A stretch of 64,000 nucleotides of DNA, from assembly GCA_003415625.1 (NCBI GenBank), contig PYIU01000003.1:372001-436000 (forward strand), given 5' to 3'. Below are positions 1-10,892 of the stretch, piece by piece. Under the pieces are notes generated by a model. It made no database searches. It worked only from the letters and a program-made list of their open reading frames with translations, and was not told the DNA's origin. This DNA is from Aquanectria penicillioides. Lineage: Eukaryota; Ascomycota; Sordariomycetes; Hypocreales; Nectriaceae. The position numbers were made by a program, and so were the translations under genes. Position 1 is the stretch's first letter. Every line of letters starts with the position of its first letter.

Positions 1-622
1 GGAGCAGCAACAGGCACCCTCAGCACCGCAGCCCTTCAAGCTGTCCTTGGGCGCAGCTGCCCAGAAGGCTCAGGCTTCAAGAGCGGCTCCTCAGCGACGC
101 ACCATTGCCGAGGTGGAGGGGCTCCTGGACGACGAGGAGGCCGACGCCTCGACCAAGAGACAGCTCATCCCGATCCAGTTCGAGCCCGCGTCGGCTTCGG
201 CGTCAATGACGGAGGAGGAGATCTCGCAGGCCGTCAGGGCTCTGGCGCAGGAGATCCCGTCGGACAAGGACGGACTCTGGGGCTGGGCGGTCAAGTGGGA
301 CTACATGGACGATGCTATTGTGCGAGACAAGCTGCGGCCGTTTGTGGAGAAGAAGATTGTCGAGTATCTCGGCGTGCAGGAGGAGATGCTGGTGGAGGCA
401 GTGGAGGAGCACTTGCGAGGCCATGGTACTGCGGCCGCTTTAGTGGAGGAATTGGAAGGGGTAAGTTTTTCTACTGATTGGACCCCCTTATTTTTCCGAA
501 AGACGAACGAGCTAACTGGATCACGATAGGCACTGGACGACGAAGCAGAGGACTTGGTCAAGAAGCTCTGGCGCATGGTCATCTTCTTTACGGAGTCTGA
601 GAAGCGGGGCCTGCCAGCTTAA
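1..622 (+). CDS. RBM25-like splicing factor, C-terminal PWI domain (5' partial)
   Basis: The 3' end of a gene that begins upstream of the window. The frame is open from base 2. Exons are <1-460 and 530-622, with a 69-nt GT-AG intron (donor GTAAGT, branch GCTAAC). The visible 183 residues hold a low-complexity Ala/Gln stretch with KLSLGAAAQKA, then from about residue 75 a PWI-type helical domain with WGWAVKWDYMDD, RDKLRPFVEKKIVEYLG and KLWRMVIFFTESEKRG, ending at the natural stop. PWI domains bind nucleic acid. This C-terminal form is typical of RBM25/Snu71-like proteins, which act in the nucleus in U1 snRNP-linked 5' splice-site choice. The upstream RRM expected for RBM25 would lie outside the window, so the family name rests on the PWI region alone. 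Confidence 0.85.
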
Positions 623-1635
623 TGGACGAAGACGAGAGGTGGCGACGTCGATGATGGATGACGGTGATGGTGAATGATAGAGAGGGAGAGGGAGGTAGGG
701 AGAGCGGTCAAGATGGAGAGACAGGAAAAAGAAGAGAAACGAGAGCGGACGCGGGAGAGGGAGAGGGACGAATCAAACGGGCGCAGAGCAAATGATTGAT
801 GGAACTCGAATTGTACCACCACAAAGAGCGCGGGAAGATATCTTTTATGCGGATCCAAAGGAGTTGCAGAAGGGGAAGAGTTGGCCCGGATCTTGGTAAT
901 ATTCGTCGATGCCAATGCTGCTGGAATCGCATCTTACGAGGCGAGCAGTCGAGGTCATCTGCTCAGTCCTAGCTGGCTAGCTTTTATTTAACAGATAGGA
1001 GACTTTAAAAAAAGATGAAAAGATTTCAGGCATTTGGACTTTTTTTTTTTTTTTTTTCTCTTTTCATCTAACATCCTATTCTTTCTTGTTTAGTATCATG
1101 CATTCTTTGTTTTCCAGAGCCGTGTTGTATTTGTAATGACGTATCATTTTCTCCCCTTTTATCAATCGGGCTTCGGTCCGCGTGTAGTCGGCGGTGTATC
1201 CGTATCCGTCTCATCATAGCCGTCGCCCGCGTTTTTGGCTCCAGCGACCAACCGAGTTGCCGAGGTTCCCCACACCGAAGCTCCAGGCCCGGTCCGGGGA
1301 TGCTAAATCTGGGGTAGCGAACCACCTTTCTGGAGGAGGGGGATTTGTCTTCATCTCGAATAATTTTGTATCCTAGATAGTCATTGGTGATTTTTCTCGC
1401 TTCCAGAAATCGAATTGGAGACGAGTTCAGTTCGTCGGGCTTTTGTGACTTGGACGTCGTCTCATCTACAAGTGGCCTCGCTTCATCAGTGGAACATTTG
1501 GCGTCACCATTCAGAGTGCTGGTTGACGTCGTCATCGTTCGTTCTACGCAGCATCTCATGCCGAGACTCCATCACACCCACTTTGGCGCTCACTTCTTCA
1601 CCCTCTCTTACACCACATATCCCCAGGCCGTCGTC
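623..1635. other. intergenic region, 3' UTR and hydratase promoter
   Basis: No gene seen. It holds the 3' UTR of the PWI gene, an A/G-rich stretch around 680-770, and an 18-base T run at 1040-1057. The frame of the downstream hydratase stays open back to an ATG at 1384, with a further in-frame ATG at 1558, so part of this stretch could be translated from an alternative start. Confidence 0.6.
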
Positions 1636-2502
1636 ATGTCACAGACATTTACCCGCGCGCCGCCCGAGGTTTCTCACGCCGTCATCTCGTCGCCCGCGCC
1701 CCACGTCCTGCTCGTCACACTCAACCGCCCAGCCCAGCTCAACGCCCTCCCGCGCCTCGCGCACTTTGAGCTCGCCAAGCTTTGGGCGTGGTACGACGCC
1801 GAGCCGTCGCTGCGATGCGCCGTCATCACCGGAAAGGGGCGGGGGTTTTGCGCGGGCGCCGACCTCAAGGAGTGGAATGAAAAGAACAATGAGGGCGAGG
1901 CCACCAAGGGCGTCAACGCCGAGAAGTGGGCGGATGACGGGTTCGGAGGACTTAGCAACCGCCGCGGCAAGAAGCCCGTCATCGCCGCCGTCAACGGGCT
2001 GTGCCTCGGCGGAGGCTTCGAGATGGCGCTCAACGTCGACATGGTGGTTGCCAGCGACAAGGCCAAGTTTGGTCTCCCAGAGGTCACCCGCGGCGTCGTG
2101 GCCATTGCCGGCGCCCTGCCCCGTCTGATCCGTAGCGTGGGCCGCCAGAGGGCATCCGAGATGGCCATGCTGGGCCGCATGTACACGGCATCGCAGCTAG
2201 AGGCATGGGGGCTCGTCAACACGGTCGTGCCCACGAACACCACGTCCGTAGAGGAAATAAGCGCGGCTGTGGTCAAGGAGGCGTTGCGGTGGGCTTCCGA
2301 GGTGGCGAATAACTCACCGGACTCGGTGATTGTGACGCGCGAAGGGTTGATGGGCGGGTGGGACGCCGAGGACCCCAAGGAGAGCACCGGCCGGGTGGAC
2401 CGTGGCATATATCGGCAGATGGACGCCGGGGATAATATGAAGGAAGGGGTGTTGAGCTTTGTCGAGAAGAGAAAGGCAGTCTGGAAAGACAGCAAGCTGT
2501 GA
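1636..2502 (+). CDS. enoyl-CoA hydratase/isomerase family protein with PTS1
   Basis: An intronless 288-aa crotonase-fold protein, the usual family length. The oxyanion-hole segments are present: GRGFCAGADLKEW near residue 75 and NGLCLGGGFEMAL near residue 120. Both Glu positions used by classical enoyl-CoA hydratases are kept, in GGGFEMAL and LPEVTRG, so hydration of 2-enoyl-CoA is plausible. The protein ends in -DSKL, a canonical C-terminal SKL peroxisomal targeting signal, which points to peroxisomal fatty-acid or branched-chain acyl-CoA breakdown. The start at 1636 is chosen because family similarity begins within about 15 residues of it. In-frame ATGs at 1558 and 1384 would add 26 and 84 residues. 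The exact substrate cannot be read from sequence. Confidence 0.88.
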   Translation: MSQTFTRAPPEVSHAVISSPAPHVLLVTLNRPAQLNALPRLAHFELAKLWAWYDAEPSLRCAVITGKGRGFCAGADLKEWNEKNNEGEATKGVNAEKWADDGFGGLSNRRGKKPVIAAVNGLCLGGGFEMALNVDMVVASDKAKFGLPEVTRGVVAIAGALPRLIRSVGRQRASEMAMLGRMYTASQLEAWGLVNTVVPTNTTSVEEISAAVVKEALRWASEVANNSPDSVIVTREGLMGGWDAEDPKESTGRVDRGIYRQMDAGDNMKEGVLSFVEKRKAVWKDSKL

Positions 2503-4797
2503 ATAAATATCTGTTGCCTTGCGTGCGTGTATTCATGTTAATGAGGCCATCTTTGCTCGTCTCTTGTTCCTCTCTTGTCACAGTTTCTAAACATCTCTGG
2601 AGTTGCACGCACCGGTAACGGGGCGTGATTACAACTGTAAGTGAGAGAGTGGGCACGTTAAGCTGCCCGGATGATCGCCATGAGTCGTATGCATCATGCG
2701 TGTACGACTCAAGCAGATGAGAGACTCATGTAATGCGTCTCGTGGAGCCAGGACAGTGTACACAGACAGCACTGCACATATCCGAACCCTGGCCGAGAAA
2801 ATCTAGCACGGCCAAGTCAGCCACACCAGAGGCGTTGGTTCACGACGCGGTTGGTGACGCATGCGATTGATACACTGACAAAACCTCGGTGAGCACAAGC
2901 ATTTCCAGAACGGCTCACCTGCGTTGTGTTTTGTTGCCCGACAGCCGGAGAAGCCTAGTTGAGGACAACGCTTCCCTTGCCTCAAATCTAAAGCCACGCT
3001 CCACCAGTTGCGGTCTGCTTTGCACGTAGCCACGATCTATCGAGAGGAAACAAACTCACCGGCCGACGCTTGGACCGAACGGGTTGGGTGACTTGGCCGC
3101 TCTGATGTCACAGGCGTTTATTTATCGCCTCGTAGGCTGGCAAGAGAAAAGGGTCATTCCGCCCACGAGGCGGCAGTGATTCGGTCTACGACCGCTACGC
3201 TCGCTGCAGCCTCTGTGTCCGCGATGCCTGCGTGATGATGCAGAGTTTGGCCACTCCCCCAGGTCCAAGCCAACGCCCGCTTTCTTAGGCTGGATTCTAG
3301 GGACGGCCCTTAGTAGCGTCCGCACCGAGGCTTGGTGGCGCCGCGCTGTGATTGGTATGGTCTCTGAGACGGTCCAAGACATCAAAGACGCCATCCCAGG
3401 TTACCGTATTTACCGTACTCATTGGCGAACCGAGAGTGTGGCAGGCGTTGTGAGAAAAAAAAAAGCAGACGGCAGACGCCAGGTTTCTTCTCTCATGCCG
3501 CCTGCGATGCCCTAACTCGACTTGGACCATCCATCCCGTGTCCGCTGTCGTGTCGCCTCACTCCGTCCGGGCCACTGGACGAATGGGTTCGCACGAGACC
3601 GGGTAACTTTGGCAGCAGCCAAACCAGGGTCGTCTTGGCGGCTGGACGCTAGGCAGTGAAGCGCGTCACTGACCAAGGGTAAATCCTCCGTCGGATACGG
3701 TAGTTGGCGAACCGAGGCGTCTGGGGCTGGCTGATTGGGGAGGCATGGGAGCCTAGTCTGGCGAACGGCGGGCCGTCAGCTAAAACGGGAAGAAAAAGCA
3801 ATTCTCAGTCCCAGACAGATTTGCCCATCTGTATCCGCAGTGGAAAGTTGGAACGGGAGGATGGGACAGGGAATTTTTTATTCCTCCCCTTACTTCGTCC
3901 GAGGAGCGGTAAGAGAGAACCATCTCCTCTTCATCTTGCATCTCGCGGACCTTTTTCTCCAGTTGCTGCTCGGCGGGGGTTGTTCAGTTTTGTATGTCTC
4001 TGTTCTGTCTCAGGGAGCGAAGGAGTCAGTTGACATGAGCTGACAGGCCAGGCGCCGACAACTCGCCTGAGTGTTTATTGATTCTCGGTACCACAGTACA
4101 TGCTGCTCCGCTCCAATGACCCCCCTGGTTAAAGCCCAGTTGGGTCGTCTGCACTGATACGGTAAAAGATCATCGGATCTTCTGGTGTCTTCACAGCTGG
4201 ATGCACAGCTAGCAGCCCCCGTAGCCTGATCCCGCCGAGTTGCGTAGAGCATCCACCGTATTTTCTCTCAATGGTCTGTGGTCTGAGACATGCGTGCTCC
4301 CAAGGCCTCCTAAGACAGCCACTAACTCTCGCATCGTCGATTGTACTCCGTACACCCAGCCCGCCTATTCGTAATATCACTATGCTCCCCCGGGATTGAC
4401 CAATTGTGCTGGACGGTATGAGACGGTAATGATGGGTGGGCCACGCCTATCACACCGCATTGGCCCTCATGGCTGTGGACTTGACATCAGCGTCTGGGCT
4501 TCCACCAGAGTAGTCGTTGCCCCCGTAAGCGCCATGAGACAAGATTTCGAGATCTAAAACGGGACAATGCACGCATCTGAGGAGATGTTATGGATTGGCT
4601 TTTCCTAACCAGATTTTGCGCTCCTGGCTTTGACGACGCTCTTTGGGTCAATCTGCAGCTGATGACCCAGCCTGACCACACCCTGTTGTGATATATCTGC
4701 AATACGCTGCAGCCACCGGCTTCATTGATTCGAAGGAGTCAACTCGGATCCCGTCCTCGCGATAGGTCATAGGGCCCGTGTCTCTCTTTGTGTCACA
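2503..4797. other. 2.3-kb intergenic region
   Basis: Only short overlapping ORFs on both strands, none with a recognisable domain, fungal splice structure or consistent codon bias. No tRNA or repeat family was recognised. It presumably contains the hydratase 3' UTR and the promoter of the DUF2235 gene. Confidence 0.5.
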
Positions 4798-6819
4798 ATG
4801 GATGCATCCCATCTGGCACCGAGCTCCGCGCAGCATCATGCCGCTCACAACCATGCGCTGGTCAAAGACAATCAACCCCCCCCAATTCATGATTTTCAGA
4901 GCAAACAGTCCACGCCCGTCATGGCCCCAATAATCCCAGTCGCAGAAACCGCCAGGAAGCCAAGAAAACTCGTCCTGTGCTTCGACGGCACGGGTAACAA
5001 GTTTCATGGCGACGACAGCGACAGCAACATTCTCAAAATTTTCCGCATGCTTGACCGCACCGCTGGCGATCAGTATCATTACTATCAACGTAAGTTGCTG
5101 TCTGCTCATGTTGGTTCGTAGCATTGACAATTTTGCAAAGCTGGCATCGGTACCTATGTCGTATCTGGTTCGCTCACTCACACCGGCCTCCGCGCCAGGG
5201 TGAGGTCATGGTATCAAAAGGCCAAGGACTCGGCTGTCGGTTGCTCCTTTGACCAGCACGTAGTCGGCGGTTACCGATTTCTCATGCGGTTTTACAACCC
5301 CGGCGATGAGATTTACATGTTTGGTTTTAGCCGAGGAGCATACATTGCCCGCTTCCTCGCCGAAATGCTCGACTACATCGGTCTCTTGTCTCACGGTAAC
5401 GAAGAGATGGTCAAGTTTGCTTGGAAGGCGTTTGCTCAGTGGCAGGGACGAGAGATGCCGAACAGCAACGAGCACGAGACGGAAGACAGTCGCAAGAAGA
5501 GAAATGAAATGTTCCGATTCATGAAGGGATTCCGCGAGACCTTCTCAAGACCGGTCGGTCGGATTCGATTTCTAGGACTCTTTGACACTGTTAACTCAGT
5601 GCCGCGGTTTGAGGCAGCCTGGATGCAACGAAGCAAGTTTCCCTACACGGCACGAAGTAGTGCGAAAGTGATTCGCCACGCAGTCAGTATCGACGAACGA
5701 CGAGCAAAGTTCCGTCAGGACCTGATGTACCAGGACAATCCACTATCAAAGCAACGCCATCGTCACTTTGGAGAGTTTCTCGATGACTTGCGCGATGGCC
5801 TTGTCAGAAAAGATGACACTATAAATGATGATGCAGACGAGCACCAACGAGGACGACGCCCCAGTCACTTGATGGCTGGAGGAAGCAACAAAGAGAAGGA
5901 CTCGACGACACAACTGCAAGAGCCTAAGTATGCTCCATACCGGGCTCGATCCAAGTCAGCCCAGAGGACAGCATCTAGACGTCGGGGCGACCGCGATGCC
6001 GTGTCGAATATTTCCGAGGTACCGATTTCTGATGTCGACCCGGATGACAATAGCCAGGATATTGACGAGGTCTGGTTTTCTGGAGGCCATGCCGACGTGG
6101 GAGGAGGTTGGGAGATGCTTGAAGGGAGCAAGAGCGCAAGCCACATTCCGCTCGTGTGGATGGTGAGAGAGGCTATGCGCGCTGGCCTCTCCTTTGACGA
6201 TCAAAAGGTTGAGGAGATGGGATGCTGTGCAGCAGAAGAGTTCAACGAGATCTCACACAATCATGATCATACTCATGATCAGGATATTCCAGACATCTGC
6301 GTGGCTCCTAACAGTCCTGGGGGACCGACCAGGACGCCCACAATGCCAAGTTTCGGTTCAGATGACAAGACTGAGTCGGGCCACGCACACGGAAGTTTCC
6401 ACGACATCATGCACAGGGCATGCAATGCAAGGATCCATGACTCACTTGAGTATGGTCAGGGTCTAGGCAACATTGCGGTTTCGGCCTGGAAGTTCATGGA
6501 GTATCTGCCATTTCGCAGAATGGATCTTCAAGCCGATGGATCATGGAAGCCCATTCGATGGCCTCTCCCCTGTGGAGAAGTGCGAGATATTCCCGATGCC
6601 GTGCGGGTTCACGGCAGTGTCATTCGCCGCATGAACACGGATGAGACCTATCGGCCAGGAAACCTCATCATCGGCGGAGGTGGTCGAGGCGTCAGAATAG
6701 CGCCTGCGGAATATGGAATTGGAGAATGGGTATGTGTTGAAAATCATGGCGATCCGGTTGGAGAGATCTGGGTGAGGAAAACCAAAGGATCTGTTGAACC
6801 TGTGCATCCTCTTGTTTGA
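4798..6819 (+). CDS. DUF2235 alpha/beta-hydrolase (Tle1-like)
   Basis: Two exons, 4798-5089 and 5141-6819, with a 51-nt intron (GTAAGT/AAAG), give 656 aa. After an unstructured N-terminus the DUF2235 hallmarks follow in order: [12 protein letters not shown] (about residue 58), YYQPGIGTYV across the splice junction, nucleophile elbow GFSRGA (Ser about 161), and [13 protein letters not shown], a late conserved block containing the expected Asp/His. The family is shared with bacterial Tle1 phospholipase effectors; fungal members are mostly uncharacterised, so a serine esterase or lipase activity is inferred. Between the conserved blocks lies a roughly 110-residue charged, low-complexity insertion (nt 5780-6050), and a His/Asp-rich [10 protein letters not shown] patch occurs near 6255. 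No signal peptide or membrane segment is seen, so it is probably cytosolic. Confidence 0.88.
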
Positions 6820-7233
6820 GTGGCGCGTAGCCCTTGTAATTGGTGCTCTTGTTAAGCCATGGTATCACGGTCATTGAAATGTCATTAATGTGACAATCGT
6901 TATATAGTAACGATATTGTGTCTTTTGGTCATGGTTTTCTTTTTCGCCTGCTCGTAAATCGCTGTTTCTGTTGGTTTTCCTAGGTTGCAGTTAGGATGTC
7001 GTCAAGATAAAAGATGTTTCGAGATCACGTGAAGCCGCGTGGCGACGAATCCAGGACACGACATCAATTGTGTTTCCCCTTTAACAAACGTCCAACTCGT
7101 GGCTCTCAAGACCCACTGAAACTTTGGTCAAATAGGCCTCCAACAAGTTTCTGGCAATCTTCCGGAATGCGCTGAGGTCCAACTTTGATCCGACATCTAG
7201 ACAGCCGAACGATTCCGGCTCCTCTCCTTCAAC
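6820..7233. other. intergenic region / SDR promoter
   Basis: 414 bp with no ORF worth calling. It contains the 3' UTR of the DUF2235 gene and the promoter and leader of the dehydrogenase gene. Confidence 0.5.
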
Positions 7234-8496
7234 ATGGCCATTGTCCTCTTCATGGGCGTCCTCCACAATGGACTGCCTGCCTTTGTCGTCAACAACGCCA
7301 GGACGATTGTCACCACGATCCTCACCCTGGCATTTTTGGTGCTCGTCAAGCTCTACGCCGCCGGGCGCCCGAACCCGACCGAGCGGAATTTGCATGGGAA
7401 AGTCGTAATCCTCACGGGAGGAACGTCTGGAATCGGAGCCCAGGCCGCCGAGCAGCTGGCTGCGCGCGGCGCACAGCTCGTTCTGCTCTCCCAATTGCCA
7501 GCCACCGATCCCTTCCTCGTCGAATACATCGACGACCTACGAGCCAAGACCAACAACAATCTCATCTACGCTGAGCAGGTCGATCTGTCGAGCTTTCACA
7601 GCATCCGAACCTTTGCCACTAAGTGGATTGACAATGCGCCACCCCGAAGGTTGGACATGGTTGTCCTGTGCGCCTCGACCTTGACACCGCCTGGAGGAAA
7701 GAGAAAGGAATCCGAGGAGGGCGTCGAAGAGACTTGGATGGTCAACTACCTCGCCAATTTTCATCTGCTAGGCATCCTCAGTCCCGCCCTCCGAGCTCAG
7801 CCCATCGACCGAGACGTTCGTGTCATCATCACAACATGCTCTTCCTACATTGGATCGCCTTCCCTGAAGGAAGAAATCTCGCCCAAGAACTGGTCTCCTG
7901 GCAGAGCCTATGCGCGAAGCAAACTCGCCCTGAACGTGTTTGGCCAGGCTTTCCAGAAACACCTCGACAACTACAAGCGACCCGATGGCGCTCCCATGAA
8001 CACCCATGTCATCTTCGTAGACCCCGGTCTTTCGCGCACCCCGAGCACCCGTCGCTGGCTGACACGAGGCTCTCTTTGGGGTCTCGCCCTGTACCTCGTG
8101 GGCTACCTGGTTCCGTGGTTCCTCCTCAAGTCCCCCTACATGGCTGCGCAGTCGATCCTGTATGCTGCCATGGAGGGCGAGCTGGGCCGCGGACAGGGTG
8201 GAAAGCTGATCAAGGAGTGCATGCAGGTGGATTATGCCCGCAGCGAAATCAAGGACGAGGAGGTAGCCAGGAAGCTCTGGGAGGATACCGATGCATTGAT
8301 CGAAAAGATCGAAAGGCTCCAGGCTAAGAAGCGAGGCTCCAAGAAGGCCCATGAGGATATCAAGGCCAAGGAGCAGAAGGAAAAGGAACAGGCGGAGGAA
8401 ATTCAAGGCTTGGTGGACGTCATCAAGAAGGGAAAGGAAAACGAGAAGCAAAAGGCCGCGGCTAAGGACAAGAAGAAGAAGGGCAAAGCTAACTGA
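7234..8496 (+). CDS. membrane-anchored short-chain dehydrogenase/reductase
   Basis: An intronless 420-aa SDR. A hydrophobic N-terminal anchor (about residues 20-42) precedes the Rossmann fold. The NAD(P)-binding glycine motif is TGGTSGIG (61-68), and the catalytic YxxxK is YARSK (Tyr226, Lys230), with an upstream Ser in CSSYIGS. The C-terminal 70 residues are Lys/Glu-rich and probably coiled (KAHEDIKAKEQKEKEQ, then KDKKKKGK). The anchored-SDR layout resembles yeast Env9 and retinol-dehydrogenase-like enzymes of the ER and lipid droplets. Substrate is unknown; reduction of a lipid aldehyde or ketone is an inference. The start is the first ATG and retains the anchor. The gene converges on the minus-strand regulator downstream, 173 bp away stop to stop. 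Confidence 0.87.
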   Translation: MAIVLFMGVLHNGLPAFVVNNARTIVTTILTLAFLVLVKLYAAGRPNPTERNLHGKVVILTGGTSGIGAQAAEQLAARGAQLVLLSQLPATDPFLVEYIDDLRAKTNNNLIYAEQVDLSSFHSIRTFATKWIDNAPPRRLDMVVLCASTLTPPGGKRKESEEGVEETWMVNYLANFHLLGILSPALRAQPIDRDVRVIITTCSSYIGSPSLKEEISPKNWSPGRAYARSKLALNVFGQAFQKHLDNYKRPDGAPMNTHVIFVDPGLSRTPSTRRWLTRGSLWGLALYLVGYLVPWFLLKSPYMAAQSILYAAMEGELGRGQGGKLIKECMQVDYARSEIKDEEVARKLWEDTDALIEKIERLQAKKRGSKKAHEDIKAKEQKEKEQAEEIQGLVDVIKKGKENEKQKAAAKDKKKKGKAN

Positions 8497-8669
8497 GCTC
8501 AGACGGCACTTTATGAAGATATTACGATGTTATAGACGATAGAATCATAGACAAAAATATCATGTCAAACCGCCTAGCCCGTGCATCATGGTCGTGAATC
8601 GCTTCATCATGTACAACTTCTCTACTCCTGTTCTACATGCACCGCACCGAAACACCGTTTTATACTCTA

Positions 8670-10892
8670 TTAACCTGTGTTGAAATCCGACCTGCCCATG
8701 TGCGAATCCGAAGATTGGAACGGCATGGTGGGATCTGACTGGAAGCTATACCCTCCGCTATTGCTAGATGAATCTGAGAGGAAGTCAAAGGCCCCGGTGA
8801 AGAGCATGTTGCCCATCGATATGTCGGGGTCGAACTCCATGGCCTTGGCAGCTGTCCAGGTATTGGGGGGTTCGCTGGGGATGTGGACGCTGGGGACGAT
8901 ATGCGTCGGGGCCAAAAACGAAGGTTGTGCCAGGGGGTCGGCTGGTCCAGGAAGGCTGCTGGGCGATGAACTAGAAGAGGAAAACATGCCTCCCACGTCT
9001 GGGGAGTTGGTGTGGGAGGCACGAGTATGCTGAAGGTATTTGCGTTCGACTTGTCGTGCTCGGATTGTAAGATGGAAAAATGCGTTTTTAGGAACATCAG
9101 GTCCCAGATCGGGGCCTGAGAGTCTTTCTAATCGTAGAATAATCTGTCGAAAGGTGTAGCCTAGGTCGAGGATGCGACGGAGGTGTCCCATCTCGAGACG
9201 TGCGGCTAGAAGATCCAGCCTCACTGCAAGAGATGCACTGCTATAGAGGGTGACCCAGCCCATGTTGGGCATGCAACTTTCTTCAGTAGGTGGTAGAATG
9301 ATCAAAACACTGATCAGAGACTTGGCGGCAGCAAAGCTCTGGGAGAGCCAATCAAGGAGACCGGATTGACTTGCAGCTCCTTGAGCATTCTGGAAACTGT
9401 TTGGACCTAGAGAGATGCTGTCCGGTGACGGTTGACAGATAAGTAAGTCTATCACGTGCAACTGTAAGTGAACGGTTGCTAATCGTGTATCATTAGAATA
9501 AGACGATCGCAATGCGGAACGGATTGACTTACGGCTTTCGCTCAGGGCAAAGGGCAATGTAGCTTTTGTTTCGAAATAGCTTCCCTTTATTCTTTGAAGC
9601 TCAGCAGTGAGATTTAGAGAAGGATGTGAGCCGGATACAGCATCGTCAACCTCCTCCATGAGCTTCTGCAAATATATGATGTACGGCAGATATTTATCCG
9701 TTGGTGCGCCACCGTAGACATTGAGCCTCCGGCAGCAATCAAGAATGTATGGCGTGTACTTGAAGAACCGGGACTTTTGCATCAGAACAGATGAACTAAA
9801 CAGAAGTCAGTGTGGAGCCTCTGTTGATACGTGTGTATGTAATACCTGGAGGATAGAAAGTAGGTTCCGGCCAATGCTCTCATCTCGTCCGGTGTTAACC
9901 TAGGACCGTTGTTTTTCACAAGCTCCTCGTTGAGGCTCCATAGGACAGCTATCCTCGGCCTATCAAGCCTCAGATCCGCCACAATACTAGCAGCAAGGGC
10001 TAGGTGTTGTGAGTATCTCAACGGCCGTGGTTGGAAGTGAGCCCTGTTCCCAATTAGCTTCCCAGGCCGACGTGATGAAAATTACTCTTGAGCCATACCA
10101 AGCTAGGCCAACGAGCAAGCTTTGTAAAAGATCTATTTGGGCAAACCACCCCTTCTTGGTTAACAGACGCATGGCCACCATCTCATTGTAGAGCTTCCCG
10201 ATGGCCTTTTGAAGGGCGGGATCCGTGGTGGAAGACACACACATGACGGCGATACAAAGGCATGGCTTGTCTCGGTCTAAGTCCTGGATGGACAATGCAT
10301 CTGGGATGAGAACAAAAGGGAAGTGGTGGACCATTCTGGTCCTGAAGTGATCCAGGTACTCTTGACCCTTCTCATGAGTCAACAGACCATGGGAAAAGGG
10401 GCTGTACGAGCCAGGGTCGGTGGAATGCTCGTGGGGGTATGGCGAGACGAAGACGATGTGGATGAAGCATCTTCAGGGATTGCCGTGGGCTTTGGAAACG
10501 CCGATGAGAGTGATTTAGCAGGTGTAGATGAAGATCCAAGGTCGAGCTGTCTACTGCGGCTGTCAGCTTGCCTGTTACAGCCTTGTTCAGATGAATGAGG
10601 CACCTTACCCAGGACCTGCAGCAAGACCGACACCACTACCAAAGGTGGCGCTGGGGCCGGCCCCAGCACCTGTGCCAGCACTGGCGGCGGCAGCATAAGC
10701 AGAAACGGACGCAGCAACGGGAACCGGGACCGTGCGGTTGGCCTTGCGGCGGCGAGATGGAGCAAAGACGCATGGCTTCCCTAGGCGCAGGCATCTATCG
10801 CACATGCCCGTGTCCTGGGTCTTCTCACATCGGATCTTGGCGTGGAAACATGTCTGGCAGGTCTTGAGCAAAGCTACGGGAGCCTCGGACAT
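8670..10892 (-). CDS. Zn2Cys6 transcription factor, reading frame broken once
   Basis: Minus-strand exons are 10892-10609, 10559-10099, 10043-9846 and 9795-8670, with introns of 49, 55 and 50 nt, all GT-AG. The N-terminus carries a classical binuclear cluster, CQTCFHAKIRC then CDRCLRLGKPC, followed by a basic SRRRKANR patch and an Ala/Gly/Ser linker. The middle region (EYLDHFRTRMVHHFPFVLIP, then LALAASIVADLRLDRPR) matches the fungal transcription-factor regulatory region of nuclear Zn2Cys6 activators. Exon 2 changes frame between about 10480 and 10380 with no splice sites. Adding one base to the G5 run at 10433-10437 (C5 on the coding strand) restores a single 689-codon frame. This may be an assembly error or a real disabling mutation. 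The target pathway is unknown. Confidence 0.82.

Noticed and set aside
1674..2495. 273-codon minus-strand ORF opposite the hydratase
   Set aside because: A shadow of the plus-strand gene; its Ser/Pro/Arg-rich translation reflects GC-rich third positions and has no domain.
3422..4043. ORFs of 76-109 codons in the 2.5-4.8 kb gap
   Set aside because: No recognisable family; compositions are Arg/Ser/Pro-rich as expected from random GC-rich sequence.
7768..8451. 227-codon minus-strand ORF opposite the SDR
   Set aside because: Antisense to Lys/Glu-rich codons, giving a spurious Leu-rich protein; the SDR frame has all family motifs.
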